A DNA stretch of 64,000 bases from the NCBI RefSeq assembly GCF_036203305.1, contig NZ_CP108131.1, forward strand, positions 5,394,001 to 5,458,000, given 5' to 3'. The DNA comes from Streptomyces sp. NBC_00190. Lineage in GTDB: Bacteria > Actinomycetota > Actinomycetes > Streptomycetales > Streptomycetaceae. Shown one piece after another: positions 1 to 8,275 of the stretch; within the stretch, counting starts at the first letter, position 1; every line of letters starts with the position of its first letter. The notes under the pieces are model-generated. The model was not told where the DNA came from, searched no databases, and worked only from the letters and a program-made list of their open reading frames with translations. The position numbers and the translations under genes were made by a program.

Positions 1-245
1 TGGGCATTACGGAGCAGCTGCTCCGCCTGGTACCCCATGTCCGCGCCGTCGTAGGCGGGGCGGGACGCCAGAGCTCGGCGTACCTCGTGGAGCTTGGCGC
101 GCAGCACCTCGACCTGGTATCCCAGGTCCTCAGCGTGCTGGACGGCCTTCCCGCGCTCCTTCTTCAGCCGCTCCATCTCGGCCTCGAAGCGCGAGAGATG
201 GTCGGCCTCGGCCTGATGGCTCTCCTGGCTTTCGTAGCCCCGCAC
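1..245 (-). CDS. scy: Scy coiled-coil polarisome protein, 5' end only
   Basis: The left edge cuts this gene, leaving 81 codons of its N-terminus read leftward. The protein opens VRGYESQE and then has a charged helical stretch (RFEAEMERLKKER, then YQVEVLRAKLHEV) ending GYQAEQLLRNA, which I recognise as the N-terminus of Scy, a very long coiled-coil scaffold. In the family it organises the hyphal tip together with DivIVA and FilP. The gene is followed upstream by methylmalonyl-CoA epimerase, as in S. coelicolor (scy next to SCO5398). I chose the GTG at 245 because family members start with RGYESQE; an in-frame GTG 12 codons earlier (281) is the alternative. The rest of the coiled coil lies outside the window. 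Confidence 0.85.
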   Translation of the reverse strand, partial: MRGYESQESHQAEADHLSRFEAEMERLKKERGKAVQHAEDLGYQVEVLRAKLHEVRRALASRPAYDGADMGYQAEQLLRNA

Positions 246-427
246 AGCGCGGTCCCATCCGTCCCCTGGTCGCAAGCTCACTCCCAAATGAGCATCGCTC
301 GCCCGCTGAACGACGCCCCCGGGTGAATGGTGTCAGATACCGGGGCAGGGGTCACAGGCCCCGACCCCGTCTCCGCACCGAACCCCGGCCGAGCCATGGC
401 CACTCTACCGGCCGGGGAATGGGGACA

Positions 428-856
428 TCAGTGCTCGGGGTTGGAGGTGACGAGTTCGGTGAGGACTCCGTGGCAGTCCTTGGGGTGCAGGAAGGTGATC
501 GAGGACCCCATGGAGCCGGTCCTGGGCTGGTCGTACAGGACGCGGACGCCCTTGCCGCGGATGGCTTCCGAGTCGCCCTGGACGTCCTCGGTGCCGAAAG
601 CGATGTGGTGGACCCCCTCGCCGTTCTTCGCCAGCCACTTGCCCACCGCGGAGTCCTCGCGGGTGGGCTCCAGCAGCTGGAGGTAGGAGGCGCCGCCGTC
701 GGACGTCTCGTTGATCTTGAGCATGGCCTCGCGGACGCCCTGCTCCTCGTTGACCTCGGTGTGGAAGACCTCGAAGCCGTACGTGGCACGGTAGAACTCG
801 ACGGTCTTGTCCAGGTCGAAGCAGGCGATCCCGATGTGGTCGATCCTTGTCAGCAT
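428..856 (-). CDS. mce: methylmalonyl-CoA epimerase
   Basis: 142-residue VOC (glyoxalase/epimerase) protein that interconverts (R)- and (S)-methylmalonyl-CoA in the cytoplasm, linking propionyl-CoA carboxylation to the B12 mutases. The metal ligands of the family are recognisable: His7 in IDHIGIA, Gln60, a histidine of VHHIAF (83-84) and Glu134 near the C-terminus, with Glu43 in the position of a catalytic base. Length is normal for the family. ATG at 856 is preferred over an upstream in-frame start at 967 because [11 protein letters not shown] is the conserved N-terminus. No good ribosome binding site is visible. It diverges from the thiolase gene, and meaB and icmA in the same window belong to the same pathway. 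Confidence 0.95.
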   Translation of the reverse strand: MLTRIDHIGIACFDLDKTVEFYRATYGFEVFHTEVNEEQGVREAMLKINETSDGGASYLQLLEPTREDSAVGKWLAKNGEGVHHIAFGTEDVQGDSEAIRGKGVRVLYDQPRTGSMGSSITFLHPKDCHGVLTELVTSNPEH

Positions 857-942
857 GGAACCAGTGCACTGCCGAAGAGGGTGGTTACGCAACGTGCCAG
901 CGATCACACCGGCAGCCCGGTGACGGCGCGGGTACCGCTCAG

Positions 943-954
943 TACATTCATGTA
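943..954. promoter_or_regulatory. small perfect inverted repeat in the mce/thiolase divergent promoter
   Basis: TACAT and ATGTA are separated by two bases, about 40 bases before the thiolase start in the mce-thiolase intergenic region. The arms are short, so chance is possible. A TetR- or GntR-type acyl-CoA regulator would be a natural reader, but that is inference only. Confidence 0.3.
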
Positions 955-993
955 AACCCTCGTTCACTCCTCATCCTCAAGGGGCTGTGCCTC

Positions 994-2196
994 ATGTCCG
1001 GATCGAACAACACCACCTCAGTGATCGTCGCCGGGGCCCGCACGCCCATGGGGCGGCTGCTCGGCTCGCTGAAGTCCTTCTCGGGTGCCGACCTCGGCGG
1101 CTTCGCCATCAAGTCCGCGCTGGACCGGGCCGGGATCTCCGGCGACCAGGTGCAGTACGTGATCATGGGGCAGGTGCTCCAGGCCGGTGCGGGCCAGATC
1201 CCCGCCCGCCAGGCCGCGGTCAAGGCCGGCATTCCGATGAACGTGCCCGCCCTGACCATCAACAAGGTGTGCCTCTCCGGGCTGGACGCGATCGCGCTCG
1301 CCGACCAGCTGATCCGCGCGGGTGAGTTCGACATCGTGGTCGCCGGCGGCCAGGAGTCCATGACGAACGCCCCGCACCTGCTGCCCAAGTCGCGCGAGGG
1401 CTACAAGTACGGCGCCATCGAGATGCTCGACGCGATGGCCTACGACGGTCTCACCGACGCCTTCGAGAACATCGCGATGGGCGAGTCCACGGAGAAGCAC
1501 AACACCCGCCTGGGCATCGAGCGCGCCCCGCAGGACGAGTTCGCCGCCGCCTCGCACCAGCGGGCCGCCGCCGCGCAGAAGAACGGCGTCTTCGAGGCGG
1601 AGATCACTCCGGTCGAGATCCCGCAGCGCAAGGGCGAGCCCGTGGTCTTCTCGCAGGACGAGGGCATCCGTCCGGAGACCACGGTGGAGTCCCTGGGCAA
1701 GCTGCGCCCGGCCTTCGCCAAGGACGGCACGATCACCGCCGGCACCTCGTCGCAGATCAGCGACGGCGCCGCCGCCGTGGTCGTGATGAGCAAGGCGAAG
1801 GCCGAGGAGCTGGGCCTGGAATGGCTCGCCGAGATCGGCGCCCACGGCAACGTGGCCGGTCCCGACAACTCCCTCCAGTCGCAGCCGTCGAACGCCATCG
1901 CCCACGCCCTGAAGAAGGAGGGCCTGCAGGTCGCTGACCTGGACCTCATCGAGATCAACGAGGCCTTCGCGGCGGTCGCCGTGCAGTCAATGAAGGACCT
2001 CGGCGTGACCCCGGAAAAGGTGAACGTCAACGGTGGCGCCATCGCCCTGGGGCACCCGATCGGCATGTCCGGCGCCCGCGTGGTGCTGCACCTGGCGCTG
2101 GAGCTCAAGCGCCGTGGCGGCGGGACCGGCGCGGCCGCGCTGTGCGGTGGCGGCGGCCAGGGCGACGCCCTGATCGTCCGCGTGCCCAAGGCGTAG
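994..2196 (+). CDS. acetyl-CoA C-acetyltransferase (thiolase)
   Basis: 400-residue thiolase II family enzyme that condenses or cleaves acyl-CoA (two acetyl-CoA to acetoacetyl-CoA, or beta-oxidation cleavage). The nucleophilic Cys93 sits in NKVCLSG, the NEAFA signature is at about 322-326, His354 is in [11 protein letters not shown] and the second cysteine, Cys384, is in ALCGGGGQG. All catalytic residues are present and length is typical. The ATG at 994 has an AAGGGG ribosome binding site about 11 bases upstream; an in-frame ATG at 847 would add an unrelated 49 residues. The gene diverges from mce and is followed after 62 bases by meaB, the same order as SCO5398-SCO5400. Biosynthetic and degradative roles cannot be separated from sequence. 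Confidence 0.95.
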   Translation: MSGSNNTTSVIVAGARTPMGRLLGSLKSFSGADLGGFAIKSALDRAGISGDQVQYVIMGQVLQAGAGQIPARQAAVKAGIPMNVPALTINKVCLSGLDAIALADQLIRAGEFDIVVAGGQESMTNAPHLLPKSREGYKYGAIEMLDAMAYDGLTDAFENIAMGESTEKHNTRLGIERAPQDEFAAASHQRAAAAQKNGVFEAEITPVEIPQRKGEPVVFSQDEGIRPETTVESLGKLRPAFAKDGTITAGTSSQISDGAAAVVVMSKAKAEELGLEWLAEIGAHGNVAGPDNSLQSQPSNAIAHALKKEGLQVADLDLIEINEAFAAVAVQSMKDLGVTPEKVNVNGGAIALGHPIGMSGARVVLHLALELKRRGGGTGAAALCGGGGQGDALIVRVPKA

Positions 2197-2258
2197 CACG
2201 AGCCCGGCAGCACCCGCCCGTACCCGTACCCGTACGAGAACCGAGGAGCGCAGCACGT

Positions 2259-3221
2259 ATGACGGCGGTGGACGTCCCCCAGCTGGTGGCCCAGGCACGT
2301 GAAGGCCGGCCGAGAGCGGTGGCCCGGCTGATCTCGCTGGTGGAGGGGGCGTCCCCGCAGTTGCGCGAGGTGATGGCGGCGCTGGCCCCGCTCACGGGCA
2401 ACGCGTACGTGGTGGGGCTGACGGGGTCGCCGGGCGTCGGCAAGTCGACCTCGACCTCGGCGCTCGTGTCGGCGTACCGCAAGGCCGGGAAGCGGGTCGG
2501 CGTCCTCGCCGTCGACCCGTCCTCGCCGTTCTCCGGCGGGGCGCTGCTCGGCGACCGGGTGCGGATGTCGGACCACGCCTCCGACCCGGGGGTCTACATC
2601 CGCTCCATGGCCACCCGCGGCCACCTGGGCGGTCTCGCCTGGGCGGCCCCGCAGGCCATCCGGGTGCTGGACGCGGCCGGCTGCGAGGTGATCCTGGTCG
2701 AGACGGTCGGGGTCGGCCAGTCGGAGGTGGAAATCGCCGCGCAGGCCGACACCTCGGTGGTGCTGCTGGCGCCCGGGATGGGCGACGGGATCCAGGCCGC
2801 GAAGGCGGGGATCCTGGAGATCGGTGACGTGTACGTGGTGAACAAGGCTGACCGGGACGGGGCGGACGCCACCGCCCGGGAGCTGAACCACATGCTGGGG
2901 CTGGGCGAGTCCCGGGGGGCGGGGGACTGGCGTCCGCCGATCGTCAAGACCGTCGCCGCGCGGGCGCAGGGCATCGACGAACTCGTCGAGGCGCTGGAGA
3001 AGCACCGTGCGTGGATGGACGAGCACGGGGTGCTGGCCGAGCGGCGTACGGCGCGGGCCGCCCGCGAGGTGGAGACGATCGCGGTGACGGCCCTGCGGGC
3101 CCGCATGGCGGATGTGCACGGGGACGACCACGTCGGCGCCCTGGCCGCCCGGGTCGCGGCCGGCGAGATGGACCCCTACGCGGCCGCGGACACGCTCCTG
3201 GCGACGCTGACGGAGGCCTGA
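2259..3221 (+). CDS. meaB: MeaB-type G protein chaperone of B12-dependent acyl-CoA mutases
   Basis: 320-residue P-loop GTPase of the MeaB/ArgK family. It protects and reloads adenosylcobalamin-dependent mutases such as methylmalonyl-CoA and isobutyryl-CoA mutase. The Walker A motif GSPGVGKS is at about 56-63, followed by DPSSPFSGGALLGDRVRM and the base-specificity motif NKAD. Length is typical. The start is ATG 2259 with GAGGAG upstream; a longer frame from 2142 overlaps the thiolase and is not conserved. It lies 62 bases downstream of the thiolase and is probably cotranscribed. A strong hairpin follows. A likely client, IcmA, is encoded at 11601. Confidence 0.95.
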   Translation: MTAVDVPQLVAQAREGRPRAVARLISLVEGASPQLREVMAALAPLTGNAYVVGLTGSPGVGKSTSTSALVSAYRKAGKRVGVLAVDPSSPFSGGALLGDRVRMSDHASDPGVYIRSMATRGHLGGLAWAAPQAIRVLDAAGCEVILVETVGVGQSEVEIAAQADTSVVLLAPGMGDGIQAAKAGILEIGDVYVVNKADRDGADATARELNHMLGLGESRGAGDWRPPIVKTVAARAQGIDELVEALEKHRAWMDEHGVLAERRTARAAREVETIAVTALRARMADVHGDDHVGALAARVAAGEMDPYAAADTLLATLTEA

Positions 3222-3244
3222 GAGGCCGTACGCCCTACGCCGTA

Positions 3245-3286
3245 CGCGAGAGCCGCGCCCCGATCGACCGGGGCGCGGCTCTCGCG
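3245..3286. terminator. intrinsic terminator hairpin between meaB and the bL37 gene
   Basis: An 18-bp perfect stem (3245-3262 with 3269-3286) closes a 6-base loop, 23 bases after the meaB stop. There is no T-tract, which is common in Streptomyces. It lies between convergent genes and can serve both. Confidence 0.85.
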
Positions 3287-3305
3287 CGTCTGTGGGGCGG
3301 ACCGC

Positions 3306-3380
3306 TCAGGCGTTGGGACGCTTGCCGTGGTTCGCCTTCTTCTTCTTGCGTGCTCGCTTCTTGTTGCCGCGCTTGGCCAT
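3306..3380 (-). CDS. small 50S ribosomal protein bL37 (24 residues)
   Basis: A 24-codon gene usually missed because of its size. The product is almost entirely basic: it begins MAKRGNKKRA, has a run of four lysines, and ends KANHGKRPNA. This matches the actinobacteria-specific ribosomal protein bL37, seen in mycobacterial 50S structures, where it is also 24 residues and ends ANHGKRPNA. It would bind rRNA in the large subunit. The ATG at 3380 has GAGGGAG eight bases upstream. It is convergent with meaB, sharing the strong hairpin. The identification rests on remembered family sequence, not a search. Confidence 0.85.
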   Translation of the reverse strand: MAKRGNKKRARKKKKANHGKRPNA

Positions 3381-3474
3381 GACGCCACTCCCTCGAAGAT
3401 CGGGGTAAACCGGGCGCTCGTCAGTCTAGGGGCGCCCGGTCCGGTCCGCATCAGATCCCGCGGGCCGGTGGGCG

Positions 3475-4044
3475 TCAGTTGTCGTCGTTGTCGTCCGAGT
3501 CCGAGTCGGACACTGTCGCCTTCCCCGACGCGGGGTCGACGTGCACGTTGGTGGTCTTGTCGCCGGACTTGATCTCGACGTTCCAGTAGGGGGCGGAGGC
3601 GTTGTCGTCATCGTCGTCCCACTCCACCGACGAGACCTGGCCGGGGTGGGCGGCGAGGGCTGCCTTCATCGCCTGCACGGCGGTGACCTTCGCGCTGAGC
3701 AGCGCCTTGTTCCCGCCGGCGTCGTCGCTGTCTTCGTCGGCGTTCTCGGTGAACACCTTGCCGCTGCGGGTGTCGACCGTCAGTTCCGCGTGCTTGCCGT
3801 TCTTGGCGATGATGTCGACGTGCCAGACGGCGTCGTCCTTGTCGACGGACTCCACGACGCCGGGGTACTTCTTCAGCGCGGCGGAGGTTGCCTGCTCGGC
3901 GGTCATTTCGGAGCGGGCCGCCGCTGCCGCGGGGGCGGATCCCGCCGCGTCGGCTGTGTTCGCGGCGGCGGCCGCCACCGGGCCCCCGATCATCAGGGCC
4001 ACGGCCGCGGCCGTCGAGACGTACGCCTTGTGCGTGCAGTGCAT
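3475..4044 (-). CDS. secreted PepSY-domain protein
   Basis: 189-residue exported protein. Residues 1-28 form a signal peptide (basic start, hydrophobic core, AAAA cleavage region). Two PepSY repeats follow: roughly 45-105 (AEQATSAALKKYPG ... HVDIIAKNGKHAELTVD) and 118-180 (AVQAMKAALAAHPG ... YWNVEIKSG). The C-terminus is a short Asp/Ser-rich tail. PepSY domains often inhibit proteases or bind peptidoglycan-associated partners, but no substrate can be inferred here. Start ATG 4044 has GAGGAGGT six bases upstream, which excludes the ATG eight codons earlier. A MarR regulator gene lies upstream on the same strand. Confidence 0.88.
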   Translation of the reverse strand: MHCTHKAYVSTAAAVALMIGGPVAAAAANTADAAGSAPAAAAARSEMTAEQATSAALKKYPGVVESVDKDDAVWHVDIIAKNGKHAELTVDTRSGKVFTENADEDSDDAGGNKALLSAKVTAVQAMKAALAAHPGQVSSVEWDDDDDNASAPYWNVEIKSGDKTTNVHVDPASGKATVSDSDSDDNDDN

Positions 4045-4171
4045 GGCTGACCTCCTCAGGCCGGCCATGCGCTGACGGTTGCCCGGCGGGCGGCCGGCGA
4101 GCGAGCGTTACCGACCATCCATTCTCCGGGCTGCCGCCGGGGACGGCACCCCGGCGAGGGGCGGGCCGGCG

Positions 4172-4684
4172 TCAGGCCTTGCCGCGGTTGCCCCGCAGGT
4201 GCTCCGCCACCGGGCGCAGCGACTCGCGCAGCGCGGCCAGAGCCTCGGGCGGCAGCAGGTCGATGAAGTGCCGCCGGACGGACGCCACGTGATGCGGAGC
4301 GACCTTTCGCATCGTCTCCATGCCCTCGTCCGTGAGCACCGCGAACAGGCCGCGGCGGTCGGACTCGCAGTTCACGCGGCGGACCATGCCCGCCGCCTCC
4401 ATGCGCGTGATCTGGTGGGACAGTCGGCTCTTTGACTGCAGGGTGGCGGTCGCGAGATCGCTCATCCGCATCCGGTGGTCCACCGACTCCGAGAGGTTCA
4501 CCAGGATCTCGTAGTCGTTGTTGGTGAGACCGAAGGGCTGGAGGTCCTTCTCCAGCTGGTGCATCAGCAGTCGGCTGACGTCCAGGTGGGTGCGCCAGGC
4601 GCACTGTTCGGCGTCGGTCAGCCAGCGGGTCCCGCCGGACTCCGTCCGGGGGAGGTCTGCCGTCTCGGTCTCCATGGTCTCCAT
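4172..4684 (-). CDS. MarR-family transcriptional regulator
   Basis: 170-residue winged-helix regulator. The recognition region LSHQITRMEAAGMVRRV and the wing CESDRRGLFAVLTDEG are typical MarR features. It resembles SCO5405 of S. coelicolor, a MarR protein I recall as affecting development and antibiotic production (ortholog of DptR3), so a pleiotropic role is plausible but not shown here. The start at 4684 is favoured by a TAGAGT box with six bases before the ATG, a leaderless arrangement. It lies between the PepSY gene and the AIM24 cluster on the same strand. Confidence 0.9.
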   Translation of the reverse strand: METMETETADLPRTESGGTRWLTDAEQCAWRTHLDVSRLLMHQLEKDLQPFGLTNNDYEILVNLSESVDHRMRMSDLATATLQSKSRLSHQITRMEAAGMVRRVNCESDRRGLFAVLTDEGMETMRKVAPHHVASVRRHFIDLLPPEALAALRESLRPVAEHLRGNRGKA

Positions 4685-4690
4685 GAGTGA

Positions 4691-4720
4691 ACTCTACCTA
4701 AGAAGTTGAATTACGTACAA
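4691..4720 (-). promoter_or_regulatory. promoter and possible self-operator of the MarR gene
   Basis: On the minus strand TTGTAC (4720-4715) and TAGAGT (4696-4691) are 18 bases apart, and the -10 ends six bases before the ATG. The -35 lies within a TTG-N9-CAA element (4706-4720), the general shape of MarR operators, so autorepression is likely. The inner bases of the element are only partly symmetric. Confidence 0.55.
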
Positions 4721-4739
4721 AAATGGGGCGGGTAAGCGG

Positions 4740-5558
4740 TTACAGTCCGAAGCGCCGCTGGAGATCACCCAGCTGCCCCGGCATCCGCGGCACGCCCAGC
4801 TGCCCCAGCGGGCCCTGGCCGGCTCCCGGCACGCCCTGCGCGTTGCCCGTGGCCGCGCCGGCGCCTACCGCTCCGACCGCCTGCTCCGCCATCAGCATCT
4901 CCGACGACTGCAGCAGGACCGTGCCCGCCCCCACGAACTCGAACTGGTGCTCCTCGCCCGAGGTGCCGCCGATGCCGGTCAGCGAGCGCAGCCCGCCCAT
5001 CACGCCCGACATGTAGCCGTGATCGTAGTGGTGGCACGGCGAGGGACAGTCCGCCCAGCCCACCAGCGCCTGCGGGTCCACGCGCAGCGGCGGCTCCATG
5101 AAGACCACCGGCCCGTTGGACGCCGCCACGAACTTGCCCGTTCCGATCAGCGTGAGGAAGCCCGGGACGATCGACTGCTTCAGGGCCAGCGAGGGCTGGT
5201 ACGCGAGCAGGTTGCCCGACCGTATGGTCAGGTTCCCGTTGTCCAGGTCGTACGAGTTCACGTCGAAGGCCCGGTCGGCCAGCAGCATCTTGCCCTGGCC
5301 CTCGGCCACCACCCAGTCGCTGGCGTGCAGCGGCGAGTGGAAGCTGGTGCGCAGCAGCCGGTCGAAGCGGCCGTTGCCGATGCCGTTGAACTCGATGCTC
5401 CCGTAGTACGAGATCATCTTGCCCTTCTGCAGGAACCACTGGCTCCCCTTGAGCTCCACGCAGAAGGTGTACGCGTTCACGTTGTCGTCGGAGGGCAGGG
5501 TGTACGGGTCGTAGACCGTCGGGCCGCCGGGGCCGCCCGTCACGGGGCCAAAGTTCAC
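4740..5558 (-). CDS. AIM24-family protein, third of three paralogs
   Basis: 272-residue AIM24 (formerly DUF124/TIGR00266-like) protein built of beta-rich repeats. It has family phrases such as FCVELKGSQWFLQKGKMISYYG, GQGKMLLADRAFDV and RSGNLLAYQP. It is longer than its two neighbours: after about residue 225 comes a Gly/Ala/Pro/Gln-rich tail ending LGDLQRRFGL. No signal peptide or membrane segment is seen. Molecular function in bacteria is unknown; the mitochondrial namesake affects inner-membrane organisation. The GTG start at 5558 has GGAGGAG upstream and overlaps the preceding AIM24 stop by four bases (GTGA), so translation is coupled. Confidence 0.88.
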   Translation of the reverse strand: MNFGPVTGGPGGPTVYDPYTLPSDDNVNAYTFCVELKGSQWFLQKGKMISYYGSIEFNGIGNGRFDRLLRTSFHSPLHASDWVVAEGQGKMLLADRAFDVNSYDLDNGNLTIRSGNLLAYQPSLALKQSIVPGFLTLIGTGKFVAASNGPVVFMEPPLRVDPQALVGWADCPSPCHHYDHGYMSGVMGGLRSLTGIGGTSGEEHQFEFVGAGTVLLQSSEMLMAEQAVGAVGAGAATGNAQGVPGAGQGPLGQLGVPRMPGQLGDLQRRFGL

Positions 5559-6205
5559 AGCTTCTCCTCCGAGGCCTGTACGTACACCGCGCCCTGGCCG
5601 GACAGCTCCAGCTGGAACGCCTCGCCCGAGCCGCGCCCCACCATGTCCCGCCAGCCGAGCGCGGTGGAGAGCTTGTTGCGTACGTCCCCGTGGTGGGCGA
5701 CGTACGCCTGCGGGTCCACGTGGACCGGGCGCTGGGGGGTGATGGGGAGCTCGATGACCCCACCGTGCGCCATCACGGCGACCGCGCCGTGCCCCTTGAG
5801 CGTGGTGGTGAACAGCCCCTGGCCGGTCACCTGGCCGCGGACCATGCCCATGACCCCGCCCTGCGAGCCCATGAACATCGTGCCCTGCTGGAGGTTGCCG
5901 TCGAAGGCCAGCAGCCGGTCGGCCTCGACGTAGAGCGTCTCGCCGGTCAGGCTGATCACCTGGATGTGGTGGCCGCCGTGGCCGAACATCACGGTGCCGT
6001 TGCCCTCGACCGTCATCAGCGGGGTCTGCTCGTTCGCCACCCGGCGCCCGATCATGCCCATCACCCCGCCCTGACCGCCTGTCAGGCTCGGGGTGAAGGA
6101 GACCTCGCCGCGGTACGCGAGCATCGCGCCGCGCTGGCTGTACATCCGCTGCCCGGGGATCACCTGGGCCTCGACCATCTTCGAGTTGATCTCGCGGAAC
6201 GGCAT
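5555..6205 (-). CDS. AIM24-family protein, second of three paralogs
   Basis: 216-residue AIM24-family protein, standard length. It starts [19 protein letters not shown] and contains repeated family phrases (YSQRGAMLAYRGEV, GNGTVMFGHGGHHIQVISL, RGQVTGQGLFTTTLKGHG, GSGEAFQLELSGQGAVYVQ). ATG 6205 overlaps the upstream AIM24 stop by one base (TGATG), and its own stop overlaps the next gene by four, so all three paralogs form one tightly coupled operon. An open frame running upstream to 7036 is only GC-biased read-through. No catalytic residues can be named. Confidence 0.9.
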   Translation of the reverse strand: MPFREINSKMVEAQVIPGQRMYSQRGAMLAYRGEVSFTPSLTGGQGGVMGMIGRRVANEQTPLMTVEGNGTVMFGHGGHHIQVISLTGETLYVEADRLLAFDGNLQQGTMFMGSQGGVMGMVRGQVTGQGLFTTTLKGHGAVAVMAHGGVIELPITPQRPVHVDPQAYVAHHGDVRNKLSTALGWRDMVGRGSGEAFQLELSGQGAVYVQASEEKL

Positions 6206-6843
6206 CAGATGTCGCCCCCGATGGTGTTGCGCTCGCTGGGCTGCACGTAGACCAGGCCCTCGCCCTCGAAGCGGATCTGGAAGGACTCCCCGGAGCCCTC
6301 GCCGATCAGGGTGCGGAAGTTGACACCCGACTGGAAGGACTGCTGGAGGTTTCCGGTGTGCGCGATGTACGCCCCCGGGTCGACGGAGAGCGGGTACTGG
6401 GCGCTCACGCGCAGCACCACCGCGGGACCGTCGGACATGATCGCCGCCTGGCCCGAGCCCTCGACGGTCGTGGTGAACAGGCCATTGCCGGTCGTCGCGC
6501 CGCGCAGACCGGTGAAGGTCGTGCCGGTGCGCAGCCCCGCGTCGGTGCACAGCAGGTTGCTGGACTCGACGTAGAGCTTCTCGCCGCGCAGGTCGACGAG
6601 ATTGATCTCGCTCGCGCGGTCGGCGAAGAAGCAGGTGCCGTGCCCCTGCACTTCCATCACGGTCATCTGCTCGCCGGTGAGCCGGCGGGTCACCATTCCG
6701 CGGAGGCCTTCGCCGCCGCCGGTCATCTTCTTGAAGGCCATCTGACCGTCGTACGCGACCATGGAGCCGTTCTTCGCTTTCACGGCATCCCCGGTCAGGT
6801 CGACGGCGAGCACCTTGCTGCCTTGGAGTCGGAACTGAGCCAC
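6205..6843 (-). CDS. AIM24-family protein, first of three paralogs
   Basis: 212-residue AIM24-family protein and first gene of the three-paralog operon. Family phrases include [51 protein letters not shown] and [21 protein letters not shown]. The GTG at 6843 lacks a ribosome binding site, but a TAACGT box (6855-6850) ends six bases before it, suggesting a leaderless transcript. It diverges from a DUF3817 membrane protein gene. Three copies may form a hetero-oligomer; that is inference. Confidence 0.9.
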   Translation of the reverse strand: MAQFRLQGSKVLAVDLTGDAVKAKNGSMVAYDGQMAFKKMTGGGEGLRGMVTRRLTGEQMTVMEVQGHGTCFFADRASEINLVDLRGEKLYVESSNLLCTDAGLRTGTTFTGLRGATTGNGLFTTTVEGSGQAAIMSDGPAVVLRVSAQYPLSVDPGAYIAHTGNLQQSFQSGVNFRTLIGEGSGESFQIRFEGEGLVYVQPSERNTIGGDI

Positions 6844-6986
6844 GGGATGACGTTATCGGCAGTGGGCGGGCACGAACAGGGTCCCGTGGCCGATATACGC
6901 CACACCCGGGCGGTAACGGACGCCGAACGGATGCCGTGCGCGCACCTTTCGGCGGCCCGCGGGCAGCGGCCCGGGTCAGGGGCCGG

Positions 6987-7017
6987 GTCAAGATCACGCA
7001 AAAGCGGCTGAGACACT
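6987..7017 (+). promoter_or_regulatory. promoter element shared with the second DUF3817 gene
   Basis: GTCAAGATC, two variable bases, then GCAAAA, followed at -10 distance by GACACT (7012-7017). The same GTCAAGATC-N2-GCAAAA block occurs at 11157 ahead of the paralogous DUF3817 gene, with a -10-like box at the same spacing. A ribosome binding site (GAAGG) precedes the GTG at 7051. Confidence 0.55.
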
Positions 7018-7050
7018 GGGACGCCCTGACCTCCACCCCGAAGGTTCCCC

Positions 7051-7395
7051 GTGGACATCAAGACCGCCTCCGCCCTGCACCGGCTGCGCCTCATCTCCGT
7101 CCCGGAGGCGCTGTCGTTCCCGGCCCTGCTGATCTTCGGCTCGCTGCTGAGCCGGATCTCGGACATCGACTACCTGATGATGCCGCTGGGCATCCTCCAC
7201 GGGATCCTGTTCGTCATCTACGCGGTCTTCCTGCTGGATGTCTGGAACAAGGCGAAGTGGCCGGTCTCGAAGGTCGCCCTGTTCTTCGGGCTGGCGCTGC
7301 TGCCGTTCGGCGGCCTGTACGGCGACCGGCTGCTCAAGCGGGACGAGGCCGACAGTGTGATCGCGGCCCGCGCGCGTGCGGCGGCCGACGCGTGA
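7051..7395 (+). CDS. DUF3817 integral membrane protein
   Basis: 114-residue protein with three predicted membrane segments: [36 protein letters not shown] and [17 protein letters not shown]. The pattern around HGILFVIY and the W-P-x-x-K motif (AKWPVSK) is that of DUF3817, a family of unknown function. A paralog with the same motifs is at 11195. The GTG start has GAAGG about eight bases upstream. Its stop overlaps the next start by four bases (GTGA). Confidence 0.88.
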   Translation: MDIKTASALHRLRLISVPEALSFPALLIFGSLLSRISDIDYLMMPLGILHGILFVIYAVFLLDVWNKAKWPVSKVALFFGLALLPFGGLYGDRLLKRDEADSVIAARARAAADA

Positions 7396-7688
7396 TCGTC
7401 GCGTTCTCCGTGACCCCGCTCGGGGTCGGCGAAGAAGTCGGGGAGTACGTGGCCGACGCGGTCCGCGTGGTCCGTGAGTCCGGCCTGCCCAACCGCACCG
7501 ACGCCATGTTCACCACCGTCGAGGGTCAGTGGGACGAGGTCATGGACGTGGTCCGGCGCGCCGTGGCCGCCGTGGAGGAGCGGGCGCCGCGGGTCTCCTT
7601 CATCCTGAAGGCCGACATCCGGCCCGGGGTCTCGGACGGGATGACCTCGAAGGTCGAGACGGTGGAACGCCACCTCGCCGAGGGCTGA
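7392..7688 (+). CDS. MTH1187/YkoF-type thiamine-binding family protein
   Basis: 98-residue protein of the DUF77/MTH1187 family (ferredoxin-like fold; some members bind thiamine or HMP). It begins [31 protein letters not shown] and contains [19 protein letters not shown] and [13 protein letters not shown], family signatures. Full length. The GTG at 7392 overlaps the DUF3817 stop (GTGA), so the pair is coupled. A ligand role is known only for some homologs. The gene borders a decayed region. Confidence 0.85.
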   Translation: MIVAFSVTPLGVGEEVGEYVADAVRVVRESGLPNRTDAMFTTVEGQWDEVMDVVRRAVAAVEERAPRVSFILKADIRPGVSDGMTSKVETVERHLAEG

Positions 7689-7693
7689 CGCGC

Positions 7694-7949
7694 TCACACG
7701 GCGTGGATGTGCACGTCCGGCGGATTCAGCACCGCCAGATAAGCAGCGATGTCCTCCGGGTCGCTGGTGAAGATCACGGCGCTGCCGTGCTTCGTGGCTG
7801 CCAGGGCCACGCAGGCATCCACCGCGTCGGCCCCTTCTTCGGTGGGAGTCGGGCTGCCCCAGGACGGTGCCGATCCGGCGCCAGTCGGCCAGGCCGAAGC
7901 CCGTTGCGCAGGCGACGCACTCAGGCCGGCCCGCCCTGGTTTCGCGCAT
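7694..7949 (-). pseudogene. PIN-domain (VapC-like) protein remnant with a frameshift
   Basis: The last 50 or so codons read ADAVDACVALAATKHGS then AVIFTSDPEDIAAYL, the C-terminal half of a PIN-domain ribonuclease. Upstream homology (ADWRRIGTVLG) continues only in another frame, so one base appears gained or lost near 7853-7868 in a GGGG run. The N-terminal aspartate of the nuclease centre is not found. No antitoxin gene is adjacent. It looks like a broken toxin-type gene; a sequencing error in the G run is the main alternative, but the missing N-terminus argues for decay. Confidence 0.6.
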
Positions 7950-8009
7950 CGGCGGGGCCGAGCTGCGCGCCTGCGGCACCGTGCAGTCTCTGAGGGCGGT
8001 GCCCAGTCC

Positions 8010-8255
8010 GTGCGCGAGCGCCGCATGCTCGCGGCGACCCCGCTGGCCGGGTTCGCCGACCCGGCGGGACTGGCCCGGGCCGCCGCCGCCTCCTTCGTCG
8101 GCATCGAGCTGCACGAGGGCGTGGACCCGCAGGGCGTCGGCCGGGCGCTCGACGCCCTGGAGCAGCTCGCCGGGCTCGCCCAGGCGCTGGAAGGCCTCGG
8201 GCCGCTGAGCCAGCGCGCGGTCCGGCACGGACTGCGGCGCGGCGGCCGCGGCTGA
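8010..8255 (+). pseudogene. C-terminal fragment of a TetR-family regulator
   Basis: This frame reads VRERRMLAATPLAGFADPAG, then FVGIELHEGVDPQGVGRALD and ALEQLAGLAQALEGLG, the ligand-binding C-terminus of a TetR subgroup. No helix-turn-helix lies upstream; the frame there is incoherent and antiparallel to the PIN remnant. I read it as the tail of a deleted regulator gene. An 82-codon intact small protein cannot be excluded, but no ribosome binding site is present. Confidence 0.55.
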
Positions 8256-8275
8256 GGCGTGCGGCACCGTGCGGG

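Noticed and set aside
5555..7036. A 493-codon AIM24 fusion frame
   Set aside because: The AIM24 domain begins at 6205; the upstream part is antisense to a DUF3817 promoter and overlaps another AIM24 gene in a different frame.
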